Shown here piece by piece: positions 26,301-38,300 of a stretch of 64,000 nt of DNA (positions within the stretch are counted from its first letter, which is position 1; the number at the start of each line of letters is the position of its first letter). Made by a program: the position numbers and the translations under genes. Origin of the DNA: Liolophura sinensis (Eukaryota > Mollusca > Polyplacophora > Chitonida > Chitonidae). The notes beneath the pieces are model-generated. The model was given only the letters and a program-made list of their open reading frames with translations. It was not told the DNA's origin and made no database searches. Location: contig NC_088300.1 of NCBI RefSeq assembly GCF_032854445.1, positions 80,141,084 through 80,205,083 on the forward strand, in the 5' to 3' direction.

Positions 26301-29300
26301 AGTCACCATAGCACTGATTGCTGGTGTTCAGGCAGGCGCCATTGTAGTGATTGCTGGTGTTCAGACAGGCGCCATAGTACTGATTGCTGATGTTCAGACA
26401 GGCACCATAGTACTGATTGCTGGTGTACAGACAGGTGCCATAGTACTGATTGCTGGTGTTCAGACAGGCACCATATTACTGATTGCTGGTGTTCAGGCAG
26501 GCGCCATAGTACTGATTGCTGGTGTTTGGTCAGGCATCATAGTACTGATTGCTGGTGTACAGACAGGCGCCATAGTACTGATTGCTGGTGTTCAGACAGG
26601 CACCATAGTACTGATTGCTGGTGTTCAGGCAGGCGCCATAGTACTGCTTGCTGGTGTTTGGTCAGGCATCATAGTACTGATTGCTGGTGTACAGGCAGGC
26701 ATCATAGTACTGATTGCTGGTGTTCAGTCAGGTGCCATAGTACTGATTACTGGTGTTTAGTCAGGCATCATAGTACTGATTGCTGGTGTACAGGCAGGCA
26801 TCATAGTACTGATTGCTGGTGTTCAGACAGGCACCATATTACTGATTACTGGTGTACAGTCAGGCACCATAGTACTGATTGCTGATGTTAAGGTAGTCAC
26901 CATAGTACTGATTGTTGGTGTACAGGCAGGCATCATAGTACTGATTGCTGATGTTAAGGTAGTCACCATAGTACTGATTACTGGTGTTCAGGCAGGCGCC
27001 ATAGTACTGATTGCTGGTGTTCAGACAGGCACCATAGTACTGATTGCTGGTGTTCAGGCAGGCACCATCGTACTGATTGCTGATGTTAATGTAGTCACCA
27101 TAGTACTGATTGCTGGTGTTCAGGCAGTCGCCATAGTACTGATTACTGGTGTTCAGACAGGCACCATATTACTGATTACTGGTGTACAGTCAGGCACCAT
27201 AGTACTGATTGCTGATGTTAAGGTAGTCACCATAGTACTGATTGTTGGTGTACAGGCAGGTATCATAGTACTGATTGCTGATGTTAAGGTAGTCACCATA
27301 GTACTGATTACTGGTGTTCAGGCAGGCGCCATAGTACTGATTGCTGGTGTTCAGACAGGCACCATAGTACTGATTGCTGGTGTTCAGGCAGGCACCATCG
27401 TACTGATTGCTGATGTTAATGTAGTCACCATAGTACTGATTACTGGTGTTCAGGCAGGCGCCATAGTACTGATTGGTGGTGTTCAGGTAGGCACCATAGT
27501 CCTGATTGCTGGTGTTCAGACAGGCATCATATTACTGATTACTGGTGTTCAGTCAGGCACCATAGTACTGATTGCTGGTGTTCAGACAGGCACCATATTA
27601 CTGATTGCTGGTGTTCAGTCAGGCACCATAGTACTGATTGCTGGTGTACAGGCAGGCATCATAGTACTGATTGCTGATGTTAAGGTAGTCACCATAGCAC
27701 TGATTGCTGGTGTTCATTCGGGCACCATTGTACTGATTGCTGGTGTTCAGACAGGCACCATAGTACTGATTGCTGGTGTTCAGGCAGGCGCCATAGTACT
27801 GATTACTGGTGTTCAGTCAGGCACCATAGTACTGATTGCTGGTGTTCAGACAGGCACCATATTACTGATTGCTGGTGTTCAGTCAGGCACCATAGTACTG
27901 ATTGCTGATGTTAAGGTAGTCACCATAGCACTGATTGCTGGTGTTCATTCAGGCGCCATTGTACTGATTGCTGGTGTTCAGACAGGCGCCATAGTACTGA
28001 TTGCTGATGTTCAGACAGGCACCATAGTACTGATTGCTGGTGTATAGACAGGCGCCATAGTACTGATTGCTGGTGTTCAGACAGGCACCATAGTACTGAT
28101 TGCTGGTGTTCAGGTAGGCGCCATAGTACTGATTGCTGGTGTTTGGTCAGGCATCATAATACTGATTGCTGGTGTACAGACAGGCGCCATAGTACTGATT
28201 GCTGGTGTTCAGACAGGCACCATAGTACTGATTGCTGGTGTTCAGGCAGGCGCCATAGTACTGCTTGCTGGTGTTTGGTCAGGCATCATAGTACTGATTG
28301 TTGGTGTACAGGCAGGCATCATAGTACTGATTGCTGGTGTTCAGTCAGGTGCCATAGTACTGATTACTGGTGTTCAGTCAGGCACCATATTACTGATTGC
28401 TGGTGTACAGGCAGGCACCATTGTACTGAAAAAGTTCCAGCATGGCATCTGGGTGAATCATCCAGGTGATTTGAGGTTGTACTTTATCACTTGACATTAA
28501 TGTTCCATGTTTGTAATACCATCATAAACCCATTTTAAGTCGACTCATTGAAGAAATTGTCTGTTGATAGGGTATCTAGGTATTTATCGGGAAGCAATTT
28601 TGTCCACATATCTATTTAGCTGCAGAATAACTCTGGTCGTGGAGTTACGGTAGTTGGAACTACTGTTCTCTTCATAAGAGTGCACAACCGGCCAGCAGTG
28701 TAATTTACCCTCTAGTGACGGAGATTGGTATGACCGTCAGCGTAAAATGTCATGGTTACATGTAATTTTGGACAGTACACATAAGATATTGACTATGAGG
28801 ATTATTTTTAAGATACTAGTATGTACACTTAATAAGGTTGATGTACAGTGACAGTAACTGTAATGGTAATTATAATATTGTCCTTATTTAGTATAGAGTT
28901 AGAATAGCTGTAACTGGTGCATTTATTTGTCAGTGATGGAGTTATTGATATAACTACATGTACAAGTAGAGAGTATATATCACATATAACGTTTAGAATG
29001 GAAAAACTGATCTTACTTGTTATACCTTTATATATACATGTACATAAATTATATACATTCAGCTGTATGAACATCAATGATTTTAGCTGGTGGCATATCC
29101 TGGGCTGCTTGTTTTCAGAACAGGCTCTTGTGTGTGCACTTTGGTTTCAGGGATCAGTTTGGATTGTTTTCATGATCAGCAAAACTGGCATTAGAATACA
29201 GTTTTTGAAATGTTGGACTCCTACAGTGATGTGTACAGTCTCCATGTCTTTACCTTGCAAAAACAAATTTCTCATCAATTTTTTGACAGAGGTTTGTTTT

Positions 29301-32300
29301 TTTTTTTTGGATCTGAAAATGGTGTTCTTTGATTTGATTGGCAGGTGTTTCCATTTTGCCTTGTGTTTGACCACACCATGCACATACAGAATGTGGGCCC
29401 CAGTTTACTTCGGCTGTTTCAGAGCCACCTGGTGGGCACAGATGTCACGGAGAGGTTCCACTTGCGGCGACCTGTCATGTCTTTCACGTGGGATAATGTA
29501 AGTCTCAGCAGTATTAGATGATTTTCTTTGTACATTGGTCACACACAGCATGTGTACAGTTGTGCAGTGGTTTTGTACTCATCATGTAAAGTTGTGCCAG
29601 GCATAGTCTTATACGGAGGTCAAGTAAAGGTTTGCAATAGATTTGTGCAAGGATAGTAGAGAGGTTAGAGAGTCAAAAGTCAAATAGCTGCTCATTAAAT
29701 TGTGCAAAAAATTTGTTCAAGTCAAATGGTGATACTGAATACTGTTATATATAGTATATATTATAATATATATTGTGCAAGTCAAATAGAATTGTAAAGC
29801 TTTGTAATAGATTTGTGTGCAAGTGAAGTAGACTGGAACTAAAGCTTTGCAGTAGATTTTTGTGCAGGTCAGTAAAGTGGTGAGTAAGCTTTTCAGTAGA
29901 TTTGTGTACCAGTCAAGAAATGTGTAAACTTTGTAGTAATTTTGTGTACAAGTCAAGTAGAGTGTGAAAAAAGTTTGGTGTAGATTTGTGTATGAGTCAA
30001 GTACATGTAGTTGGTGGGCTTTGCAGTAGATTTACGTACAAATCAAGTAGAGTGTAAAGTTTGGTGTAGATTTGTGTATGAGTCAAGTACATGTAGTGCG
30101 TGGGCTTTGCAGTAGATTTGTATACAAATCAAGTAGAGTGTAAAGTTTGGTGTAGATTTTTGTATGAGTCAAGTACATGTAGTTTGTGAGCTTTGCAGTA
30201 GATTTGTGTACAGGTCAAGTAGAGTGTAAAGTTTGGTGTAGATTTATGTGTGAGTCAAGTACATGTAGTTTGTGAGCTTTGCAGTAGATTTGTGTACAAG
30301 TCAAGTAGAGTGTAAAGTTTGGTGTAGATTTGTGTATGAATCAAGTACATGTAGTGCGTGGGCTTTGCAGTAGATTTGTGTACAAGTCAAGTAGAGTGTA
30401 AAGTTTGGTGTAGATTTGTGTATGAGTCAAGTACATGTAGTACGTGGGCTTTGCAGTAGATTTGTGTACAAGTCAAGTAGAGTAAAGTTTGGTGTAGATT
30501 TGTGTATGAGTCAAGTACATGTAGTGCGTGGGCTTTGCAGTAGATTTGTGTACAAATCAAGTAGAGTGTAAAGTTTGGTGTAGATTTTTGTATGAGTCAA
30601 GTACATGTAGTTTGTGAGCTTTGCAGTAGATTTGTGTACAGGTCAAGTAGAGTGTAAAGTTTGGTGTAGATTTATGTGTGAGTCAAGTACATGTAGTTTG
30701 TGAGCTTTGCAGTAGATTTGTGTACAAGTCAAGTAGAGTGTAAAGTTTGGTGTAGATTTGTGTATGAATCAAGTACATGTAGTGCGTGGGCTTTGCAGTA
30801 GATTTGTGTACAAGTCAAGTAGAGTGTAAAGTTTGGTGTAGATTTGTGTATGAGTCAAGTACATGTAGTACGTGGGCTTTGCAGTAGATTTGTGTACAAG
30901 TCAAGTAGAGTAAAGTTTGGTGTAGATTTGTGTATGAGTCAAGTACATGTAGTTTGTGAGCTTTGCAGTAGATTTGTGTACAAGTCAAGTAGAGTGTAAA
31001 GTTTGGTGTAGATTTATGTATGAGTCAAGTACATGTAGTTTGTGAGCTTTGCAGTAGATTTGTGTACAAGCCAAGTAGAGTGTAAAGTTTGGTGTAGATT
31101 TATGTATGAATCAAGTACATGTAGTTTGTGGGCTTTGCAGTAGATTTGTGTACAAGTCAAGTAGAGTGTAAAGTTTGGTGAAGATTTATGTATGAGTCAA
31201 GTACATGTAGTTTGTGAGCTTTGCAGTAGATTTGTGTACAAGTCAAGTAGAGTGTAAAGTCTGTTGTAGATTTGTGTATGAGTCAAGTACATGTAGTTTG
31301 TGGGCTTTGCAGTAGATTTGTGTACAAGTCAAGGAGAGTGTAAAGTTTGGTGTAGATTTGTGTATGAGTCAAGTACATGTAGTTTGTGAGCTTTGCAGTA
31401 GATTTGTGTACAAGTCAAGTAGAGTGTAAAGTTTGGTGTAGATTTATGTGTGAGTCAAGTACATGTAGTTTGTGAGCTTTGCAGTAGATTTGTGTACAAG
31501 TCAAGTAGAGTGTAAAGTTTGGTGTAGGTTTGTGTATAAATCAAGTACATGTAGTGCGTGGGATTTGCAGTAGATTTGTGTACAAGTCAAGTAGAGTGTA
31601 AAGTTTGGTGTAGATTTGTGTATGAATCAAGTACATGTAGTTTGTGAGCTTTGCAGTAGATTTGTGTACAAGTCAAGTAGAGTGTAAAGTTTGGTGTAGA
31701 TTTGTGTATGAGTCAAGAACATGTAGTGCGTGGGCTTTGCAGTAGATTTGTGTACAAGTCAAGTAGAGTGTAAAGTTTGGTGTAGATTTATGTATGAGTC
31801 AAGTACATGTAGTTTGTGAGCTTTGCAGTAGATTTGTGTACAAGTCAAGTAGAGTAAAGTTTGGTGTAGATTTGTGTATGAGTCAAGTACATGTAGTTTG
31901 TGAGCTTTGCAGTAGATTTGTGTACAAGTCAAGTAGAGTGTAAAGTTTGGTGTAGATTTATGTGTGAGTCAAGTACATGTAGTTTGTGAGCTTTGCAGTA
32001 GATTTGTGTACAAGTCAAGTAGAGTGTAAAGTTTGGTGTAGGTTTGTGTATAAATCAAGTACATGTAGTGCGTGGGATTTGCAGTAGATTTGTGTACAAG
32101 TCAAGTAGAGTGTAAAGTTTGGTGTAGATTTGTGTATGAGTCAAGTACATGTAGTTTGTGAGCTTTGCAGTAGATTTGTGTACAAGTCAAGTAGAGTGTA
32201 AAGTTTGGTGTAGATTTGTGTATGAGTCAAGTACATGTAGTTTGTGAGCTTTGCAGTAGATTTGTGTACAAGTCAAGTAGAGTGTAAAGTTTGGTGTAGA

Positions 32301-35300
32301 TTTATGTGTGAGTCAAGTACATGTAGTTTGTGAGCTTTGCAGTAGATTTGTGTACAAGTCAAGTAGAGTGTAAAGTTTGGTGTAGGTTTGTGTATAAATC
32401 AAGTACATGTAGTGCGTGGGATTTGCAGTAGATTTGTGTACAAGTCAAGTAGAGTGTAAAGTTTGGTGTAGATTTGTGTATGAGTCAAGTACATGTAGTT
32501 TGTGAGCTTTGCAGTAGATTTGTGTACAAGTCAAGTAGAGTGTAAAGTTTGGTGTAGATTTGTGTATGAGTCAAGTACATGTAGTTTGTGGGCTTTGCAG
32601 TAGATTTGTGTACAAGTCAAGTAGTGTTGTTCAAGTTGTGCTTCTGTACGAGAGAATTACATCCATTTTCCAGCTGACTAAGGTTATATTTTTGTTTTTC
32701 CTGACAGGTGTTGTGCCTACAGAAGGTGGTGTTTGAGCTAGAGACACAGACAAGTTTGAAGTTGTGTCCCTTGACCAAAGAGGCCGTGTGTCAGTGTAGG
32801 AGCGCCCCTGACCATAGGGCCCTAGCAAGACGGACAGTTATACTCAGGGGGCAGATGAAAGCCATAGACGACTGGCATTCTGTCGCCTTTCTGTGCACAC
32901 CGTTGTAAGTTCTGACATGAAACTGTATGTTGTGACTTGTGCCTGTGATACCATGTACGTTCTGACAAGAAACTGTATGTTGTGACTTGTGCCTGTGATA
33001 CCATGTACGTTCTGACAAGAAACTGTACGTCGTGACTTGTGCCTGTGATCCCATGTACGTTCTGACAAGAAACTGTATGTTGTGACTTGTGCCTGTGATA
33101 CCATGTGCATTCTGACAGCAAACTTTATGTTGTGACTTGTGCCTGTGATACCATGTACGTTCTGACAGCAAACTGTACATCGTGATCTGTGCCTGTGATA
33201 CCATGTACGTTCTGACAGCAAACTGTACATCGTGGCCTGTGCCTGTGATACCATGTACGTTCTGACAGCAAACTGTACATCGTGATCTGTGCCTGTGATA
33301 CCATGTACGTTCTGACAGCAAACTGTACATCGTGGCCTGTGCCTGTGATACCATGTACGTTCTGACAGCAAACTGTACGTCGTGACTTGTGCCTGTGATA
33401 CCATGTACGTTCTGACAGCAAACTGTACATCGTGATCTGTGCCTGTGATACCATGTACGTTCTGACAGCAAACTGTACATCGTGATCTGTGCCTGTGATA
33501 CCATGTACGTTCTGACAGCAAACTGTACATCGTGATCTGTGCCTGTGATACCATGTACGTTCTGACAGCAAACTGTACATCGTGATCTGTGCCTGTGAGA
33601 CCATGTACGTTCTGACAGCAAACTGTACATCGTGGCCTGTGCCTGTGATACCATGTACGTTCTGACAGCAAACTGTACATCGTGGCCTGTGCCTGTGATA
33701 CCATGTACGTTCTGACAGCAAACTGTACATCGTGATCTGTGCCTGTGATACCATGTACGTTCTGACAGCAAACTGTACATCGTGGCCTGTGCCTGTGATA
33801 CCATGTACGTTCTGACAGCAAACTGTACATCGTGATCTGTGCCTGTGATACCATGTACGTTCTGACAGCAAACTGTACATCGTGGCCTGTGCCTGTGATA
33901 TATTTTGATATTCTTTGACGACATGCCATGACATAAGACAAAGTTATACATGTACAAAAAACACAAAAGCAACAATTCGCACATCGCAGGCGTCACAAAT
34001 TTAAATGAGGCCTTGGATGCTTCACTGGGGGCAATCACATCTTAGCTCCAGATTATCTTAAGCTTTGTTTCGAGAATTTTGTGGGTGTGGGATGTGTTTT
34101 TGATGGCAATATCCTAGATGAGGTAGTACATGTACGTGTGTGTACAGGTTTGAACAGTGATTTTAGGCATGAACCAAAGGGCCATGAATAATGCTATATA
34201 TTAGGGTTACATTTGGCCAGTATATTCTGTCAGTAATGCTACTCCAGGCAGATGAGCTGTTTAGGGAGGGGTGCAGTTGGGTCAGCAGTAATATGCATTC
34301 CGAATGATTCAGGCTGATATATCATCTGATGATTTTTGCGTTGTAACTATCACATGAGACAGATACAAGCCCTCAGTGTATCTCTGACTATGACAAGACC
34401 TATGCTGTATGTTTATTTTACCTATAAAACTGACTGGCCTAGATGACTCAGTTGGTAGAGTGTCTGCTTCATGAGCGGTAGATCCAGGGTCATTCCTGGG
34501 TAGGGTCACACTTAAGGCTGTAAAAGAGGAAGTTGTAACTTCCTCGCTTAGCGTTCAGCATTAAGGAGATAGTGCAACGACCGGTTGATCTGTATCAGTA
34601 TAATGGCTCAAGTGGGGTAGCCTACTTGCCTTCCTTCAGTAAGTCATCTCAGGGAAGCAACCCTAGATAAAAAGTGATGGAAAACTGTCCTGCAGTGAGG
34701 AGTCTAAGGACTCCTTCGTCGTCATATGACTGAAAACTTATTAAGTACGAGGTTAAACCTCAAGCACTCAGTCACTCTCATAAAACTTGAACACTATTGT
34801 ACAGGTGAAATTTTCTTGGCAAGATTCCCTTTGCTTTAAGTCAGTTCCTTGGTGTCGATAAGTGGCTGTAGGTGCTCTGAGTTGATGTAGTGTTATATGA
34901 AGTTTACTGGCAACAGTTTGCCTTCTACCAGTATGATAAATGTCACCCAGAACAGTGTAGAAATGTAGAATTCTAGCACTGTAACTTGCTAAAGCCACTC
35001 CCAGCTGCTCCAGATTCCCATTTCCAACAGGATATGATTTTTATTGTCAGGATTTGTGTTGTCAGGATTTGTATTGTCAGGATTTGTCTTGTCAGGATTT
35101 GTGTTGTCGGGATTTGTGTTGTCAGGATTTGTATTGTCAGGATTTGTGTTGTCAGGATTTGTATTGTCAGGATTGTATTGTCAGGATTTGTGTTGTCAGG
35201 ATTTGTGTTGTCAGGATTTGTATTGTCAGGATTGTATTGTCAGGATTTATAAGTGTTTATCCTCTACACATGTGCATAATAAGCTTAGAATTCTGCCCTT

Positions 35301-38300
35301 ATTCAAGCCCTATGTGTGTATGTATATTTCGGAATGAATGTGTCCTAAATGTATGTACCATTTGTATGCAGTATACAGTATTCAGTTTTTACCTGTTTGA
35401 GAGGAATCCATATAGTTTCTGTGTACATGTAAACTTTCTAGTCATTCTCATTGTTGTTGTTTCACAGGATAGGAAGCTTAGAAGAGATGGAAGGGTTAAG
35501 CCTGTACATCAATGATCTCAGTCTTCATGACAACAGTCGGGACATGGTGCTAGCCGGCTTCCAACATGCTTCCCAGCTGGAGTACTCCATTGACAAGGTA
35601 GTACATTATCCCCACATTGATTTTGTTCTCGCCCCCTGTAACCACTGTATTCATGTTGACATGCATGCACTAAAACCCTGGGTGAAGCTATAAAAGCACA
35701 GCAGTTGAAAGTCGCTTCAGTTGTATGTCGATGGCACCTGCTGTTTGATTGGTGCATGACTTGATGATTGTTATTAAATATGGCATTAATTTGGTGTGTA
35801 TTATTATTACCAGGCATGACCTACTGGAGTATTGTGTTTAGTAGGGATCAGGATACATTTGGTTCTAGTGTTGATCACAGGAGCATGTTTTTGTCACTAT
35901 TGTTTCCAGCACATGTACTTCTGGTATTGAATCAGAGAAGCATCTTTTTGTCACTATTGTTTCCAGCACATGTACTTCTGGTATTGATCAGAGGAGCATG
36001 TTTTTGTCCCTATTGCTTCCAGCACATGTACTTCTGCTATTGAATCAGAGAAGCATCTTTTTGTCACTATTGTTTCCAGCACATGTACTTCTGGTATTGA
36101 ATCAGAGAAGCATGTTTTTGTCACTATTGTTTCCAGCACAATGTATTTATGTCTCATCTGTGTATGGTTGGTTAGTGGTACATTAGTAGCTGTAGGTTTC
36201 AAGGAAAATCTAACTAATGAAGACCTTTAGTCACAAAGTTGCTGTCTTTAATTTGCAATGATTCCATTTTATTGAGACTTTATTGAGGTTAGTGCTCATG
36301 GTTTGTCATCCATCCATAACATAATCAGAGGATAATCACCTTTGTGGGCCTGCTGGGCAATTAAACACTGATAACTGGTCACAAAATAAAAGGAATCAGA
36401 TTACAGGGATGTTCCTTTGTAGTCGACATGTCCAGTATATCATACTAAACTTTCAACTCTAGTGAAAAGTCAGATCAATTTGTGAGATAGGACCTTTTAT
36501 AGATACATCTAGTTTGGCGACTGCTCTTGATGAATATGGGCTGGCTGTGTAGTCTGTGATTAGCTTTGATGGTTTGTGTCCCAATCTCCAAACCTTCTCT
36601 GCAGATTCACTTTCTGCATGTCTTGCTCCAGCAATCTGTCTTCTTGTCAGGTCACCATTCTCCTGACAGTTGGAGCCTGTCTTTTATTATGTCAATGTCC
36701 GATTTATTATGTTGTCAGTCCTTTCACAGTACACTCTCTCTGTACGCCATAATGTGCAATATGCTTTCATTCAGCCATGAACAGTTGCTGTCTGCATAGT
36801 TTGAGCCATTTGCAGTTGTTCAGTTGCTGTGCCTTTCATCATTGCCCCATTTGATGGACTTGGGAACCCCATTTAAGGGGATCGGTGCATATTTCCTTTG
36901 CTGGTACAGCCGTCATGTGAGACTGGAGATATTGCTCTCTTCATGTAACCCTCCAATACTACAATATGCTCTGGAGTTTTGTCATCTCTTCCACAATATG
37001 GCAACATTTTTAAGTTGGTAGAAAAATCTAAACAACTTCAGTTTTTTTAATTTCTGCCTGATTTCTTTCTCACAGTGGCAAGGATTTGTTTATTATTAGA
37101 AGTCCATTAGAGGTAGTAGGTGATGATTAAAAAATTCTTTTCAGACAGCTTTTCTTGTCATTTTTCTACAAAGCTGCAAAAGCTGTTTGAAATCTAGTAG
37201 TAAAATTGTTGGGGATGTTGTCTGTTGTAGTTTAATTTGATTTGAAGGTTGTTGTTCTAGGTCTTTAATAGTTTGGGGGGTGGCCTCTGTGGCTCAGTTG
37301 GTTAGCGCGCTAGCACAGCGTAACGACCCAGGAGCCTCTCACCTATGCGGTCGTTGTGAGATCAAGTCCAGCTCATGCTGGCCTCCCTTTCCGGCTGTAC
37401 ATGGGAAGGCATACAGCAACCTGCGGATGGTTGTGGGTTTCCACCAGGCCGTGCCTGGTTTCCTCCCACCATAATGCTGGCGGCTGTCATATGAAGTGAA
37501 ATATTCTTGAGTACGGCGTAAAACACCAATCAAATATATGAATAAATAAATATATTCTGCTACTAGTTTGTCTATATTTGTAATTGTTTGAGATATAGTC
37601 ACAAAACTACTTTTAGGGTTTTGAAGCTTCTTAATTTCAATAGGTCACTGGTTCCAGTATGGTCAAAAAAGGCCACCTTAGAGTCCAAACTTTCAAATGC
37701 ATTCTACTTGGTTGAAAAAATTATAAAAATATGAATATAACTATTTTTTGTGGACAGTGTTTAATAATCTTTCCTCTGACATATATTAATGTTCGTGTTT
37801 TCTTTAAGAATTTTAGTTGAGTTGTACTCACACTTGCTGTCAAATTTGTCAAGTGATGAACAAATATTTCGATTCTCCTTGACCGATGGGACTGATACTA
37901 CATGTGCTGATAAGCTAAAAATAGAACCATCTTTCACATCACAAAATTTTTGAAACAAAGCAAGTGTAAAGTCTAGTTCACTAAAATCAAAAATACACTT
38001 TACGTGTATATTGTACATGTACTCCACATAATGTACAATCAATACAACAAACCAAGGATTGTCGTCAAAGGGTCCATGGTCACTGTGTAGGTCATTGGTG
38101 GTGAAATAAGTGGTTCATGATGTTGTTTATAAAGTTGAACATCCCTTTAAAACCACTTGTACAGTCTGTTAGTAACTTGCCAAAGTTTGGTGATTTACTT
38201 CTTTGTCTTGGTGTGTTGCGTTAAACAAACACTAGATACCACTTCACCTAGCCGAGAACGCGCCCCAGGGATTTGACAAGGTACGAGGCTATCTTTAATT

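Noticed and set aside
28917-29501. 194-codon frame overlapping cyclase exon 2
   Set aside because: Wrong frame; the true exon 29345-29497 reads the HNOBA sequence in another frame.
32791-34038. Minus-strand 415-codon frame with a Cys-containing repeat
   Set aside because: Antisense of the 50-bp array in cyclase intron 3; it overlaps a genuine plus-strand exon.
37280-37360. tRNA gene
   Set aside because: The tRNA-like head with box A and box B is followed by the conserved SINE body and tail shared by four other copies, so it is a SINE head.
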